Both the position numbers and the translations under genes were made by a program. Positions 49,707-57,734 of a stretch of DNA of 64,000 nt are shown here, one piece after another. The first letter of the stretch is position 1, and the number at the start of each line of letters is the position of its first letter. Source of the DNA: JAFAMB01 sp963775805 (GTDB taxonomy: Bacteria; Verrucomicrobiota; Verrucomicrobiia; Chthoniobacterales; JAFAMB01). Location of the stretch: NCBI GenBank assembly GCA_963775805.1, contig CAVZKG010000001.1, positions 2,294,001 to 2,358,000 of the forward strand. The letters run 5' to 3'. Below the pieces are notes generated by a model. That model did no database searches, had not been told where the DNA came from, and was given only the letters and a program-made list of their open reading frames with translations.

Positions 49707-49964
49707 TCAGTGCAGATCGCTGGAACTCTCGCGCAACCGAACGACGCGATCATTAAATGCTTCAGGAGCCAAGCCTTCCGGCCAACCGCGACTTTCCTCC
49801 AAAGCCCGCACATGATATCGGTCGCGTTGTCGCAAAACTTCCAAAGCCCCTTCGTACGAGTCCTTCACGGCACCCGGCATATTTCCGTTGTTCATCTGCA
49901 ATGCGACCGGCAACAGCGCGCACGCGAAATGGTCCAAAATCGTGATCGCATCAGGAGTTTTCAT
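49707..49964 (-). CDS. Small hypothetical protein upstream of the GH3 gene
   Basis: An 85-residue frame, ITILDHFACALLPVALQMNN followed by a charged C-terminus (DRVVRLRESSSDLH). It ends 2 bases before the GH3 start, suggesting a shared transcript. Composition is natural, and no family is recognised. No signal peptide or membrane segment is clear. Confidence 0.5.
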   Translation of the reverse strand: MKTPDAITILDHFACALLPVALQMNNGNMPGAVKDSYEGALEVLRQRDRYHVRALEESRGWPEGLAPEAFNDRVVRLRESSSDLH

Positions 49965-50469
49965 TCCAGGACTCTACCAACCGGCGCAAGGCAAGCAAAC
50001 ACGACCAGTTGTCAGTGTCAGTTGGGAGTTGAGAGTGCTTGGGACGTCCGCGAAGAACTTTAGGTTGCGGGATGGTTTTCATGATTGACGGGGCCGACCG
50101 GATAGGGCTCGCGGCAAGATCGTGCTAGCCAGAATTTATAGCGTAGATAAGCAATTCCAGGAACCGACGGGCGGGTAAAATATGAGCTCACGCCGCCAAC
50201 GCAATTCCGACTCGCTCTGACGTTCGGTTTCGCGTGTACAATGCACGGGATAAAGCGAACATCGCGACTGCAATTGTTGATACGAATAATCCCGTCCCAT
50301 CGAGAACCCGTTTGGCCTGATATCGACACCGGCGACTGGCTCGGAGCATCGGATCTTGGTGCGACGGGCGACCCTTTCAATCCCTCCATGTGGAAGTCCG
50401 AATGAGAGCGCAACTCGAAAAGAGGAGTACAAAATTCGGGTGGGATCGGGCCGGATAGGGCTCGCGGCA
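49965..50469. other. Intergenic with repeat debris and a 19-bp direct repeat
   Basis: Positions 50006-50022 carry GTTGTCAGTGTCAGTTG, the same string as the large inverted repeat at 23306-23505. CCGGATAGGGCTCGCGGCA occurs exactly at 50098-50116 and 50451-50469, flanking about 335 bases in which I recognise no gene. The right copy abuts the alpha/beta hydrolase remnant, as if the segment replaced that gene's 5' end. Confidence 0.55.
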
Positions 50470-50817
50470 TTGCCCCTGATCTGCCGTGGCTACGGCGAGA
50501 GCACCGTGGTGTCTGGGAAGATAACTCTTGATATATTTGCCAGGGATCTCGACGCTCTTTTGGAGACGCTGGGAATCGCGGAACCGGTCGTGATGTGTGG
50601 CCCGTCCATGGGTGGACAAATCGTCATGGAATTCTGCCGCCTTTTTCCTCATCGCGTCTCTGGACTTGTGCTGGTCGCTACGTTTCCGCGGGCCGAGAGT
50701 CCGGACAGTGATCCCGCGAATCGAAACGGCTTTGAGCATCTGGTCGATGATGTTCAGCTTCATGAATTAGTACAGGCGCTCCTGGCCAAACCCACCGAGA
50801 TGACTTTCGTGAGTTAA
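50470..50817 (+). pseudogene. Alpha/beta hydrolase, internal fragment
   Basis: From about 50470 the plus strand reads GYGESTVVSGKITLDIFARD, LDALLETLGIAEPVVMCGPS and MGGQIVMEFCRLFPHRVSGL VLVATFPRAES in continuous frame: the middle of an alpha/beta hydrolase with the nucleophile elbow GPSMG. The first strands (HG oxyanion region) are missing, replaced by unrelated sequence ending in a 19-bp repeat, and the lid and catalytic His region are lost because the frame stops at 50817 after FVS. It should be inactive. Confidence 0.7.
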
Positions 50818-50890
50818 AGCGCGACCCCGTCGATTGGAGCCTGTCACAATTTCGCTGGCTCACTGAGAGAAAGACGGATAGGCTCTCCAA

Positions 50891-51490
50891 GTGCTCGGAT
50901 ACAGTTTCAATATTGGCTCTTGGAAGGGAGTGAACGCTGGTGTCCGGAAAGGCGTTTTTGCACTTTTCTGTACGGTCGGCTTCGTTTCCGCTCACGCGGA
51001 CGATCTCACGACTTCTGCCGGTAAAAACTTTCACGACGTCCAGGTCCTGAGTCGCACATCGACGGACCTCTTGATCCAAAGCAGAGAAGGCCAGGTCCAG
51101 CTTGCGCTGGCCGACCTCAAACCAACTGACCGTGAACGCTTTTCAAAAGATCTCACCAAGGCGATCGAACTACCCGCTCTAACGGTCATTGGGGAAGAAA
51201 AGATCGACCTGAGCACGCTCCCCGGTCAGGAACGCGGGGAACGCTTCTTACAGAAAGAGATTCAGCAGCAGGATGCTGACAAAGCGGAAGCCCACAAAAA
51301 GAAGGTCGAATCGTATCAACCGGTTCAGGTCCTAAAGGGGGTTACTTTCAGCCTAGGGCTAACGGACCCCAAAAATGACACGGCCGTTCTTCCAGATTAT
51401 GTCAGCCCCGAGTACAGCCGCGAATCGCCGGATATCGTTGAAAAGGATCTGAAAGTCTTTAGCAACGCTCTACCCAACCCGTCGCAGTAA
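50891..51490 (+). CDS. Secreted hypothetical protein with SHD1-like N-terminal motif
   Basis: About 185-199 residues with a signal peptide (KGVFALFCTVGFVSAHA, cleavage near AHA-DD). The mature start, TTSAGKNFHDVQVLSRTSTD followed by LLIQSREGQVQLALADL, is the short beta motif common in verrucomicrobial secreted proteins (T-x-DGKxYxxVxVxxxxPDGLxI). A charged helix (ERGERFLQKEIQQQDADKAE) follows. The start may be the GTG at 50930, which has a GGAAGGG before it, rather than the ATG at 50891. Function unknown. Confidence 0.62.
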   Translation: MLGYSFNIGSWKGVNAGVRKGVFALFCTVGFVSAHADDLTTSAGKNFHDVQVLSRTSTDLLIQSREGQVQLALADLKPTDRERFSKDLTKAIELPALTVIGEEKIDLSTLPGQERGERFLQKEIQQQDADKAEAHKKKVESYQPVQVLKGVTFSLGLTDPKNDTAVLPDYVSPEYSRESPDIVEKDLKVFSNALPNPSQ

Positions 51491-51550
51491 GCCCTAAGGA
51501 TGGTCCGCTTCCGGTTGCACGCCAGCTTGAGATTTGATCTAAATTAGGGC

Positions 51551-52327
51551 GTGGCCCCTATCCAGCCTTCGGCGTCGGATCTGACCCGTTTCCTGCGGAG
51601 TGCGAACCGGATCATGATTTTTACCGGAGCCGGCATTTCGACCGGGAGTGGGATACCGGACTTTCGTGGACCAAACGGCGTCTGGACTCGACGAAGACCG
51701 GTCTATTACGAAGAGTTCATGAGCTCGGAAGCAGCTCGGATCGAGCATTGGGACTATAAGCTCGAAGCGTGGCCTTCATTTCGCGCTGCGCAGCCAAACG
51801 CGGTACACCGTGCGATCGTCCGACTCGAGCAGGCCGGAAAAGTTGCGGGGGTTATGACTCAGAATATTGACGGATTGCATGCACGCGCTGGATCGGACCT
51901 AAAGCATCTAATCGAACTCCACGGGACGAACCTGGAAGTAGAATGTCAATCATGCGGCAAGCGACGAGATCCGGAGCCCTGTTTCGAGGAATTCCGAGTT
52001 CATCGAAGACCGCCTCTTTGCGACTGTGGTGGATTCCTCAAGCCCGCGACGATCAGTTTCGGCCAACAACTCGACCCGGCAACACTGGAACGTGCCGCTG
52101 AAGTTGCCAGAGTAGCCGATCTTGTCTTAGCACTGGGATCGACTCTTTCCGTTTATCCGGCTGCTTCGTTCCCGTTACTAGTCGCTGCTCGCGGGCTTCC
52201 CTATATCATTATCAATCGCGGTGCGACAGATCACGACCAGGAACCGTCGGTTTCCCTGCGGATCGAAGGGGATGTCGCAGAAGTTTTTCCCAATGCGGTC
52301 CACGCAGCCCTGCAAGGAGCAGCCTGA
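51551..52327 (+). CDS. Sir2-family NAD-dependent protein deacylase
   Basis: A 258-residue sirtuin. The NAD motif FTGAGISTGSGIPDFRG (residues 24-40), VMTQNIDGLHARAG (101-114) and catalytic His124 in LIELHGTNLE are intact. A zinc site is formed by Cys132/Cys135 and Cys157/Cys159; the second pair is CxC rather than the common CxxC. ALGSTLSVYPAASFPL closes the NAD pocket. It removes acyl groups from lysines. The start codon is GTG at 51551. It stands between a secreted protein and a glycosyltransferase with no obvious operon. Confidence 0.92.
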   Translation: MAPIQPSASDLTRFLRSANRIMIFTGAGISTGSGIPDFRGPNGVWTRRRPVYYEEFMSSEAARIEHWDYKLEAWPSFRAAQPNAVHRAIVRLEQAGKVAGVMTQNIDGLHARAGSDLKHLIELHGTNLEVECQSCGKRRDPEPCFEEFRVHRRPPLCDCGGFLKPATISFGQQLDPATLERAAEVARVADLVLALGSTLSVYPAASFPLLVAARGLPYIIINRGATDHDQEPSVSLRIEGDVAEVFPNAVHAALQGAA

Positions 52328-52497
52328 GCTTCATATTGCCGCACGACACGCAAGTAGAGTTGTGTAACAATATGGTTGAAAACCCGATAAGCGCGTTAAC
52401 CGCCCGACGCGCGATCTGAAGATGACAAGTTATTAATCGAACCTAGCGGCTTCTCGTAATCCACGCGAAGCAGGTTTCAAAAATCGGCGATCGTACT

Positions 52498-53430
52498 ATG
52501 TCGCGTTGCGTAGCTATCTTTCACAAGCAGCTCGGTGATCTGGTGCTGCTTCAGCCGACATTGACACGCTTAGCTCGGGCGTCGGGCTCGCCGGTAGACC
52601 TCATTACGCGATCAGGATTTCAACCGCTTATTTCGCTAATGCCTAACGTCAACTTTCGCAGGAGGCCGAGCCCGACAGCCTATGACGCGCTCTGGTGTTT
52701 CGATGACCGAATAAAATCAGCATTTTACAGTTTGCTTTCCAGAGCGAGGCAAAAGCACCTTCTCCTCAACCCCGGTGCGACTGAACAGTGGTACCATTCT
52801 AAGATATTCCCGACAATCTCCGCTCCCGATTTGGGTCGCTCTCATATCGCAGAGTACTACTGGCGCAATACCATCGTTGACGACAGCCAGAATTTTGAGC
52901 CTCCCGAGCTTCAGGCGCCGCCCGAAGAGTGGGCGCCTTCACTTTCATCGAAGGATTATCTCCACGTGAATCCGACATCAGGCTGGAAGAGCAAGAACTG
53001 GACACCGGAAAAATGGGCCACGACGATCAATAAACTAATCGAATATGGGATCGGACCAATTGTGATGACCTCTGGCAAGCAAGAATGGCAAAAGGCCCAC
53101 TGTGAGATGATCTGCGTCCTGCTGAACCATTCGATCGAAAGCGTCTTTGGAGAGACGAATATGAAAAACTACCTGTCAATAATTTGGAACGCGAAGGCGG
53201 TTCTGACGCCAGATGGGTCGGCCAGCCACATTGCAGCAGCCTTCAAACGGAAATGCGTCACGCTCTTCGGACATACAAGCGCAACTCATTGGCACAGGAA
53301 AACGGCCTATTCCCAAGCGATAGTCACCGCAGATCTTATCGGAAAGTCGTGCCCAAGGTTAATACTTTTACCTGAGGAACCGGTAATAGAAGCCGTTATA
53401 AAACTTTGGGGCGCCGACACTTCAGTTTGA
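52498..53430 (+). CDS. Glycosyltransferase family 9 protein (heptosyltransferase-like)
   Basis: A 310-residue GT9 protein. The N-terminal strand/loop AIFHKQLGDLVLLQPTLTRL, the central LHVNPTSGWKSKNWTPEKWA and the C-terminal donor-site text AVLTPDGSASHIAAAFKRKC VTLFG fit ADP-heptose-type transferases, which add heptose or related sugars to lipopolysaccharide core at the inner face of the inner membrane. The donor is unknown. It is followed within 50 bases by a truncated sigma factor, suggesting it lies at an insertion junction. Confidence 0.85.
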   Translation: MSRCVAIFHKQLGDLVLLQPTLTRLARASGSPVDLITRSGFQPLISLMPNVNFRRRPSPTAYDALWCFDDRIKSAFYSLLSRARQKHLLLNPGATEQWYHSKIFPTISAPDLGRSHIAEYYWRNTIVDDSQNFEPPELQAPPEEWAPSLSSKDYLHVNPTSGWKSKNWTPEKWATTINKLIEYGIGPIVMTSGKQEWQKAHCEMICVLLNHSIESVFGETNMKNYLSIIWNAKAVLTPDGSASHIAAAFKRKCVTLFGHTSATHWHRKTAYSQAIVTADLIGKSCPRLILLPEEPVIEAVIKLWGADTSV

Positions 53431-53474
53431 GAAATGGTTTCCTTTCCGAATACCTGCGAAATACTTGAGAGCAT

Positions 53475-53912
53475 TTGAATTGTCCTGAGTTTCGCCTGTT
53501 TGTGCCTTTCAATTTCGAACGAGGCGAAGAACGATATCAGTCGGAACCCATCGATCCTTTGACACCGGAAAAGATCTTTGACGCACGCTGGGCGATGACC
53601 CTTCTTGAGGAAACGCTTCGCTTGCTCAAGGCGGAATACGCAACCCTCGGAAAACCTTCAATCATCGAAACGCTCGAGCCTTATCTGGACCCGGCCAACA
53701 GCCAGAAGTTACCCACTTATGAAGAGGCTGCGGCAAAACTCCAGTTAAGTTTCGGAGCGGTGAAGTCTCTTATCCACCGGCTACGGAGACGGCATAATAG
53801 TCTCTTGCGCGAAGAGGTTCGCCGAACGTTAACCGGCACCGCTTCGGTCGATGACGAGTTGCGTTCTCTTTGCCATGCCTTTATCGCGGCGGAGGGGCAA
53901 ATTTCTCCGTGA
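53475..53912 (+). pseudogene. ECF-type sigma factor, N-terminally truncated
   Basis: A 145-codon frame starting at TTG. Region four is present: LQLSFGAVKSLIHRLRRRHN preceded by PTYEEAAAKLQ, and a linker FDARWAMTLLEETLRLLKAE that is typical of the long ECF sigma factors of planctomycetes, acidobacteria and verrucomicrobia (TPEKxFExRWAxTLLE). The sigma-2 region that binds core polymerase and the -10 element, about 100 residues, is missing; upstream sequence belongs to the GT9 gene. It should not work as a sigma factor by itself. Confidence 0.7.
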
Positions 53913-53975
53913 AGACTCAATAGGGGTGGGAGTGAAACTTCCCCTGATTCTGAAGACGAATTTGGTTCTGAAGGC

Positions 53976-54191
53976 TCACGATCCGAGTCCATCGAAATTC
54001 TCCAGTCGTGGGGAGGCGATGCCCGCAGCGGCCAGTGCGTTTTCGCCGCTAGCGAGATCCTCGCCACACTCTTCACAAACGGCGCATTCTAGCACGGAGT
54101 CGTAGTAGCATAGGTCGCGAACACGGCCACAAAATTCACAAATTCCAAGGTAAGGATGCGCCTTTTTTAACGTCGTTCGAGAAAGGTTCAT
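53976..54191 (-). CDS. Small zinc-ribbon protein
   Basis: A 71-residue protein. Two CxxC pairs, YLGICEFCGRVRDLCYYDSV and ECAVCEECGEDLAS, make a plausible zinc-binding site. The ATG at 54191 has a good Shine-Dalgarno (TTGGAGGCAAC), and an ATG 66 bases earlier lacks one, which decides the start. No family recognised; such proteins usually bind nucleic acid or another protein. It is convergent with the truncated sigma factor gene. Confidence 0.68.
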   Translation of the reverse strand: MNLSRTTLKKAHPYLGICEFCGRVRDLCYYDSVLECAVCEECGEDLASGENALAAAGIASPRLENFDGLGS

Positions 54192-54341
54192 GTTGCCTCC
54201 AAAAATGAATCTAAGTTCGAGTATTTTATAGGAGTTATTGCCTCGCCGAAAATTCACTTACACCCAAGGTACCGTGACTCGCTGACGAGCTCCTTACGTG
54301 AACCTTACAAACGGGAAAGGTCGAATTGTCGCTCTGCGAAT

Positions 54342-54378
54342 TATTTGGCGTGATATTTTGTCCGCTATTTGGCGTGAT
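54342..54378 (+). repeat. 13-bp direct repeat TATTTGGCGTGAT
   Basis: TATTTGGCGTGAT occurs at 54342-54354 and 54366-54378, 24 bp apart (near two helical turns plus). It lies downstream of a divergent zinc-ribbon gene and upstream of a gene fragment. Direct repeats in such phasing can be regulator sites, but nothing else supports this. Confidence 0.35.
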
Positions 54379-54539
54379 GTGATTTCAATAGCAGCGCGGC
54401 TCACTACGGCATATGTCTCGGGCATCCTGCATATGGAGGAAATCCGCAACCGCGCGGATCAGTATCGCCGGAACATTAAAAGCATTAGGTCCGGCGACCG
54501 CTTGCGCTTGGACGCAGCATCGTCGCGCGGCTGCACTGA

Positions 54540-54752
54540 TTGAGGCTGAAGCAATCCCCTGGCATCGAAGTCGTGACCTGGTACGTGATGATGGGCATCG
54601 GGCAAGTCGTGACGCTGCGCGTTCCAGCGGAGCGCCTGCGCGAAGTCAATCGCGCTGTCGAGCAGACTGCATGGGGCGGCTTTCGCACCGAGTTCTATCC
54701 GACTTACGACCTCAAAGCCGTGGCTGAGGAACTTCACGCCAAAGGGCAGTGA
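54540..54752 (+). pseudogene. Hypothetical protein, probable C-terminal fragment
   Basis: A 70-codon frame: VTWYVMMGIGQVVTLRVPAE, REVNRAVEQTAWGGFRTEFY, PTYDLKAVAEELHAKGQ. It resembles the ending of a small ferredoxin-fold protein family (about 110-120 residues) that I cannot name. The first residues (RLKQSPG) follow directly on a stop in the same frame, and the expected first two strands are not seen in it; another frame upstream may contain them. It precedes the aldo-keto reductase gene by 57 bases. Confidence 0.45.
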
Positions 54753-54808
54753 GCTAAAATCGCCTTCTGAAATCGTCGACAAAGGCAAAGCAATAAGTAG
54801 CGTCTTCT

Positions 54809-55741
54809 ATGGCAAAAATCAGTTCGACCGATCTCGACGTATATCCACTTGCTCTCGGAGGGAACGTCTTTGGATGGACCGCGAGCGAAAAGGAATCCTT
54901 TGCGGTTCTCGATGCCTATGCGGCAGCCGACGGAAATTTCATTGATACCGCAGATGTCTATTCCGTGTGGGCTCCTGGAAATTCAGGTGGAGAATCGGAG
55001 ACGATTCTCGGGAAATGGATTTCCCAAGGGAAAAAGCGCGAACAGGTGATCATCGCCACCAAGGTTGGACTGCATCCGCAACTCAAGGGTCTGTCTGCCA
55101 AGACGATTTCGCTCGCGGCAGAAAACTCGTTAAAACGTCTCGGAACCGATCATATCGACCTGTATTACGCTCACTCTGACGACGAACAGACTCCTCTGGA
55201 AGAAACGCTTGGTGCGTTTGACACGCTCGTACGCGACGGAAAAGTCCGCTACATCGCCGCTTCGAACTATACCGCGGGGAGGCTCTCCGAAGCCCTGGCC
55301 GTCTCCGACCGAGAAGGCTTCGCACGATATGTGGCTCTGCAGCAGCATTACAACCTTGTGGAACGCGACAAGTACGAAGGAGAACTCGCTAATGTCGTCA
55401 GTCGTGAAGGTCTTTCGTCTTTCCCATACTTCTCGCTCGCGTCCGGCTTTCTGACAGGTAAATACCGTCCGGGGGCGAAGGTTGAAAGTCAGCGCGCTGA
55501 GCGAGCCGGTGGTTACTTGAATGAAAAAGGGATCAAGGTGCTCTCCGCGCTGGATCATGTTGCTTCCGCCCACAATGAAGCTGTCGCAACCATTGCACTC
55601 GCATGGTTAGCCGCTCAGCCAACCGTTGTCGCGCCGATTGCAAGCGCTCGAACTCCCGAACAACTTCCGGAACTATTACGAGTGGCCGATGTACGATTGA
55701 ACGCCGAAGAGCTTAAAGCGTTGAACGACGCCAGCGCGTAG
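54809..55741 (+). CDS. Aldo/keto reductase
   Basis: A 310-residue aldo-keto reductase, shorter than the one at 5218 but complete. NFIDTADVYSVWAPGNSGGE supplies the catalytic Asp and Tyr (about 47-52), VIIATKVG the Lys, and IDLYYAHSDDEQTPLEETLG the His region. PTVVAPIASARTPEQLPEL is the cofactor-phosphate loop. It resembles the YhdN/IolS group. Substrate unknown. A hairpin follows at 55818-55852. Confidence 0.9.
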   Translation: MAKISSTDLDVYPLALGGNVFGWTASEKESFAVLDAYAAADGNFIDTADVYSVWAPGNSGGESETILGKWISQGKKREQVIIATKVGLHPQLKGLSAKTISLAAENSLKRLGTDHIDLYYAHSDDEQTPLEETLGAFDTLVRDGKVRYIAASNYTAGRLSEALAVSDREGFARYVALQQHYNLVERDKYEGELANVVSREGLSSFPYFSLASGFLTGKYRPGAKVESQRAERAGGYLNEKGIKVLSALDHVASAHNEAVATIALAWLAAQPTVVAPIASARTPEQLPELLRVADVRLNAEELKALNDASA

Positions 55742-55817
55742 GCGCTAACTCCGGAATTCGTCGCGGGTAAAAGCTTTCTGGTCCGGCAAGCCGCTTCCTA
55801 AGCGATTTGCTACAGAT

Positions 55818-55852
55818 GAACACTCACAAGTTTGCGAAACTTGGGAGTGTTC
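55818..55852 (+). terminator. Stem-loop downstream of the aldo-keto reductase gene
   Basis: GAACACTC-A-CAAGTTT (55818-55833) pairs with AAACTTG-G-GAGTGTTC (55837-55852) across a 3-base GCG loop: 15 paired bases with one mismatch. There is no T run after it, so it may be a processing or Rho-dependent hairpin rather than an intrinsic terminator. Confidence 0.6.
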
Positions 55853-56234
55853 AGGCTAGTGCACTAGACAGGCGAGACGTCCATATGCGTTAACTTATAG
55901 CAACGCCTCAGCGGGTGAATTTATTTTGTCCCGGAGGGACAACCAGATAGGAGCCAGGCACGAAGTGCCTGGGTAACAGTGCCGAAAGTCTCCGTCCCGT
56001 AGGGACGGCCGAAGTTATTCTCAGTCCCAGAGACTTCTGTCATCGAATCCAGACCGAAGATCCGGCCTTTATGCATAGAAGGGCTTTGACGATGCAGACT
56101 GTTGCTTAGATCCAATCAGCGGCAAGCTCGTTGCCAAACCGAGCCACAATATCAATGTGTAAGCCGTTTGGAAAATGCATACACGCGGGACGCGTATGTT
56201 CCATTACTCGGCAAGGCGTCGTCGGATTTTCGTC
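55853..56234. repeat. Intergenic repeats: ACAGGCGAGACG and GTCCCGTAGGGACGGCCG elements
   Basis: ACAGGCGAGACG at 55869-55880 is a third site of the GGCGAGACGCC family. TTGTCCCGGAGGGACAAC (55927-55944) and GTCCCGTAGGGACGGCCGAAG (55995-56015) are small palindromic hairpins, with CAGGCACGAAGTGCCTGGG (55956-55974) between them. No gene is recognised in this stretch. Confidence 0.6.
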
Positions 56235-56276
56235 CTCTGCAAATTTCGCTGCTTCGAACGTTCTACTAACAGAGGC
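56235..56276 (+). promoter_or_regulatory. Conserved 42-bp leader element, copy 1
   Basis: This segment matches 57644-57685 at 37 of 42 positions, and both lie 90-91 bases before the ATG of paralogous secreted-protein genes. It starts CTCTGCAAATTTCGC and ends ACTAACAGAGGC. Retention upstream of both duplicates suggests a promoter or 5' untranslated regulatory element, though recent duplication alone could explain it. Confidence 0.6.
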
Positions 56277-56324
56277 CGGCTAATAAGCCTCAAGAAATCA
56301 AATCAAAGAAAGCGAAGGAAAGAA

Positions 56325-56843
56325 ATGTTCAGGAAATCTCTAATAAATATCGTGATGCGCGGCGCGATGATCGGTTTTACGTTGGCAGTTGTTGGCGTCA
56401 CAACGATTCCAATGGTTGCCAGCGCACGCAGTGCAAGTGACGTTGATATCCAGCAAATCAAAACCCAGCTTGTTAACGTATTCACTTACAAACAGCTCAT
56501 TTCCACACTTGGAGAAGCAAAAAATGCCGGGGCTCCGTGGCAATACCTGTTGGAGAGCACCGCGCTCTACATGTTGAAAACCGGAGATTATTCAGTGCTT
56601 GAGTCGATCGAATCGCACCTCCCGGATTATGTAGACAGTTTCAGCCCGGACAACAGCCTGCTGTTTAACACCAGGGAGCAAGCTGCCGTTTTCTTCTGGG
56701 TGCTTCAAGCTTCGATCGATATCCACAACGGGAATGAAAAAGGCGCAGCCGATGAACTGCAAAAAGCCAGGCATCTCGATGAGGCGGCCTTTAAAGAAAT
56801 CATGCCGTACGCCGTGACGATTCAGAATTATCTCAAGTCGTGA
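56325..56843 (+). CDS. Small secreted helical protein, paralogue 1
   Basis: A 172-residue protein with a signal peptide (MRGAMIGFTLAVVGVTTIPM then VASA, cleavage before RS). The mature part is helical: VDIQQIKTQLVNVFTYKQLI, APWQYLLESTALYMLKTGDY, then FFWVLQASIDIHNGNEKGAA. No cysteine pair, metal motif or named domain is visible; the helix pattern is reminiscent of TPR-like repeats. It is about two thirds identical, without gaps, to the gene at 57735 (113 of 172 by eye). Shine-Dalgarno GAAGGAAAG precedes the ATG, ruling out earlier starts. An intrinsic terminator follows. Confidence 0.8.
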   Translation: MFRKSLINIVMRGAMIGFTLAVVGVTTIPMVASARSASDVDIQQIKTQLVNVFTYKQLISTLGEAKNAGAPWQYLLESTALYMLKTGDYSVLESIESHLPDYVDSFSPDNSLLFNTREQAAVFFWVLQASIDIHNGNEKGAADELQKARHLDEAAFKEIMPYAVTIQNYLKS

Positions 56844-56898
56844 CGGAGACTCCGAGCACCTTTACAGGGATCCAGTAAAGAGAGGTTAATCGAGTTGG

Positions 56899-56936
56899 AA
56901 AGCGCGCAGATGAACTCTGCGCGCTTTCTCTTTTCG
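56899..56936 (+). terminator. Intrinsic terminator of paralogue 1
   Basis: AAAGCGCGCAGA (56899-56910) pairs perfectly with TCTGCGCGCTTT (56916-56927) around TGAAC, followed by CTCTTTTC. Compared with the copy at 58309, one stem pair changes from G-C to A-T on both sides, a compensatory change. Confidence 0.88.
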
Positions 56937-57004
56937 GGCGAGCGGCCGGCAGGGTCTGCCGCCGGTTCTCGATTCACAGGCATCGTGTGACCAACCTCTA
57001 TGGC

Positions 57005-57544
57005 TTACACTCCAGAGGGATTTCGGGATTCTAGGCGATGCAGGCTGTCGCGCACTTCCATAAGGACCCTGCCAGCCCAATTCAAGCCGTTGCCGTCCGG
57101 TCCGATTCCCCAAAACGGCTCAAACGGGGAATCCTCCACCAGTTCGGCGTCCCCGGTCGACAACAGCAGCGATGCGAGATCACCGTTTTGAAAATACTTC
57201 GCGGAGTCAGCGCGCCGCATAATGTCAAGTTTCGCCTCGTGCCAATCCGGTCGTGGTAACGCCCCGTGCGAAAGAAACCACGACTTTTTTGAAGCTCGGG
57301 ATTTAGGGTCTGGCGGCGCTGCCAGGCGCTTTGCCATTCCCGGCGTTACGGCAGCTTTGATTGCAAGCCGGTACTCTGGGTCATGAGACTTCTGAGTCTG
57401 GTAGAAATGCTCCACGGTCGGCCAGAGCTCGTTCTCCAAAAGGATCGGCGACGGGTAGAAGTGTGAAAGGAAACGAAACATTTCTCGATCCCGGTGAAAG
57501 TATAGAATTCGATTGTCTGGGGGAACAATCAGCGTCGTTTCCAT
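57005..57544 (-). CDS. NADAR family protein (YbiA/DUF1768-like)
   Basis: A 179-residue NADAR-domain protein. Signatures are the N-terminal FLSHFYPSPILLENELWPTV then EHFYQTQKS, the middle RAD...DLA segment and the C-terminal FEPFWGIGPDGNGLNWAGRV LMEVR (W-G-x-G-x-x-G-x-N). NADAR proteins cleave N-glycosidic bonds: some act on riboflavin intermediates (YbiA), others remove ADP-ribose from guanine. Which applies here is unknown. It is transcribed opposite to two paralogous secreted-protein genes that flank it. Confidence 0.9.
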   Translation of the reverse strand: METTLIVPPDNRILYFHRDREMFRFLSHFYPSPILLENELWPTVEHFYQTQKSHDPEYRLAIKAAVTPGMAKRLAAPPDPKSRASKKSWFLSHGALPRPDWHEAKLDIMRRADSAKYFQNGDLASLLLSTGDAELVEDSPFEPFWGIGPDGNGLNWAGRVLMEVRDSLHRLESRNPSGV

Positions 57545-57643
57545 CAGCTTTCCATTTGGTCATCCAATTTGTCTCATCGGTGAGGCCTTCGCAAACGAGC
57601 CGGCACCAATCAATCTTAACAATTTGTAAGAATCGCGAAAGCT

Positions 57644-57685
57644 CTCTGCAAATTTCGCCGCTTCGAGCGTTTCACTAACAAAGGC
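57644..57685 (+). promoter_or_regulatory. Conserved 42-bp leader element, copy 2
   Basis: Second copy of the element at 56235-56276 (37 of 42 bases identical), starting CTCTGCAAATTTCGC and ending ACTAACAAAGGC, 91 bases before the ATG at 57735. Past it the leaders diverge except for an AAGCCT motif. Confidence 0.6.
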
Positions 57686-57734
57686 GGATCAAAGAAGCCT
57701 TAAAAAATTCAAAACAATAAAGAAGAAAAAGACA

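Noticed and set aside
51551..53430. Sirtuin plus GT9 as a defence-island pair (ThsA/DSR-like)
   Set aside because: The Sir2 protein is a normal-size deacylase with a zinc site and no additional effector domain, and the neighbour is a glycosyltransferase.
57005..57544. DarTG-like toxin-antitoxin pair with NADAR as antitoxin
   Set aside because: No DarT or other ADP-ribosyltransferase gene is encoded next to it; the neighbours are secreted proteins.
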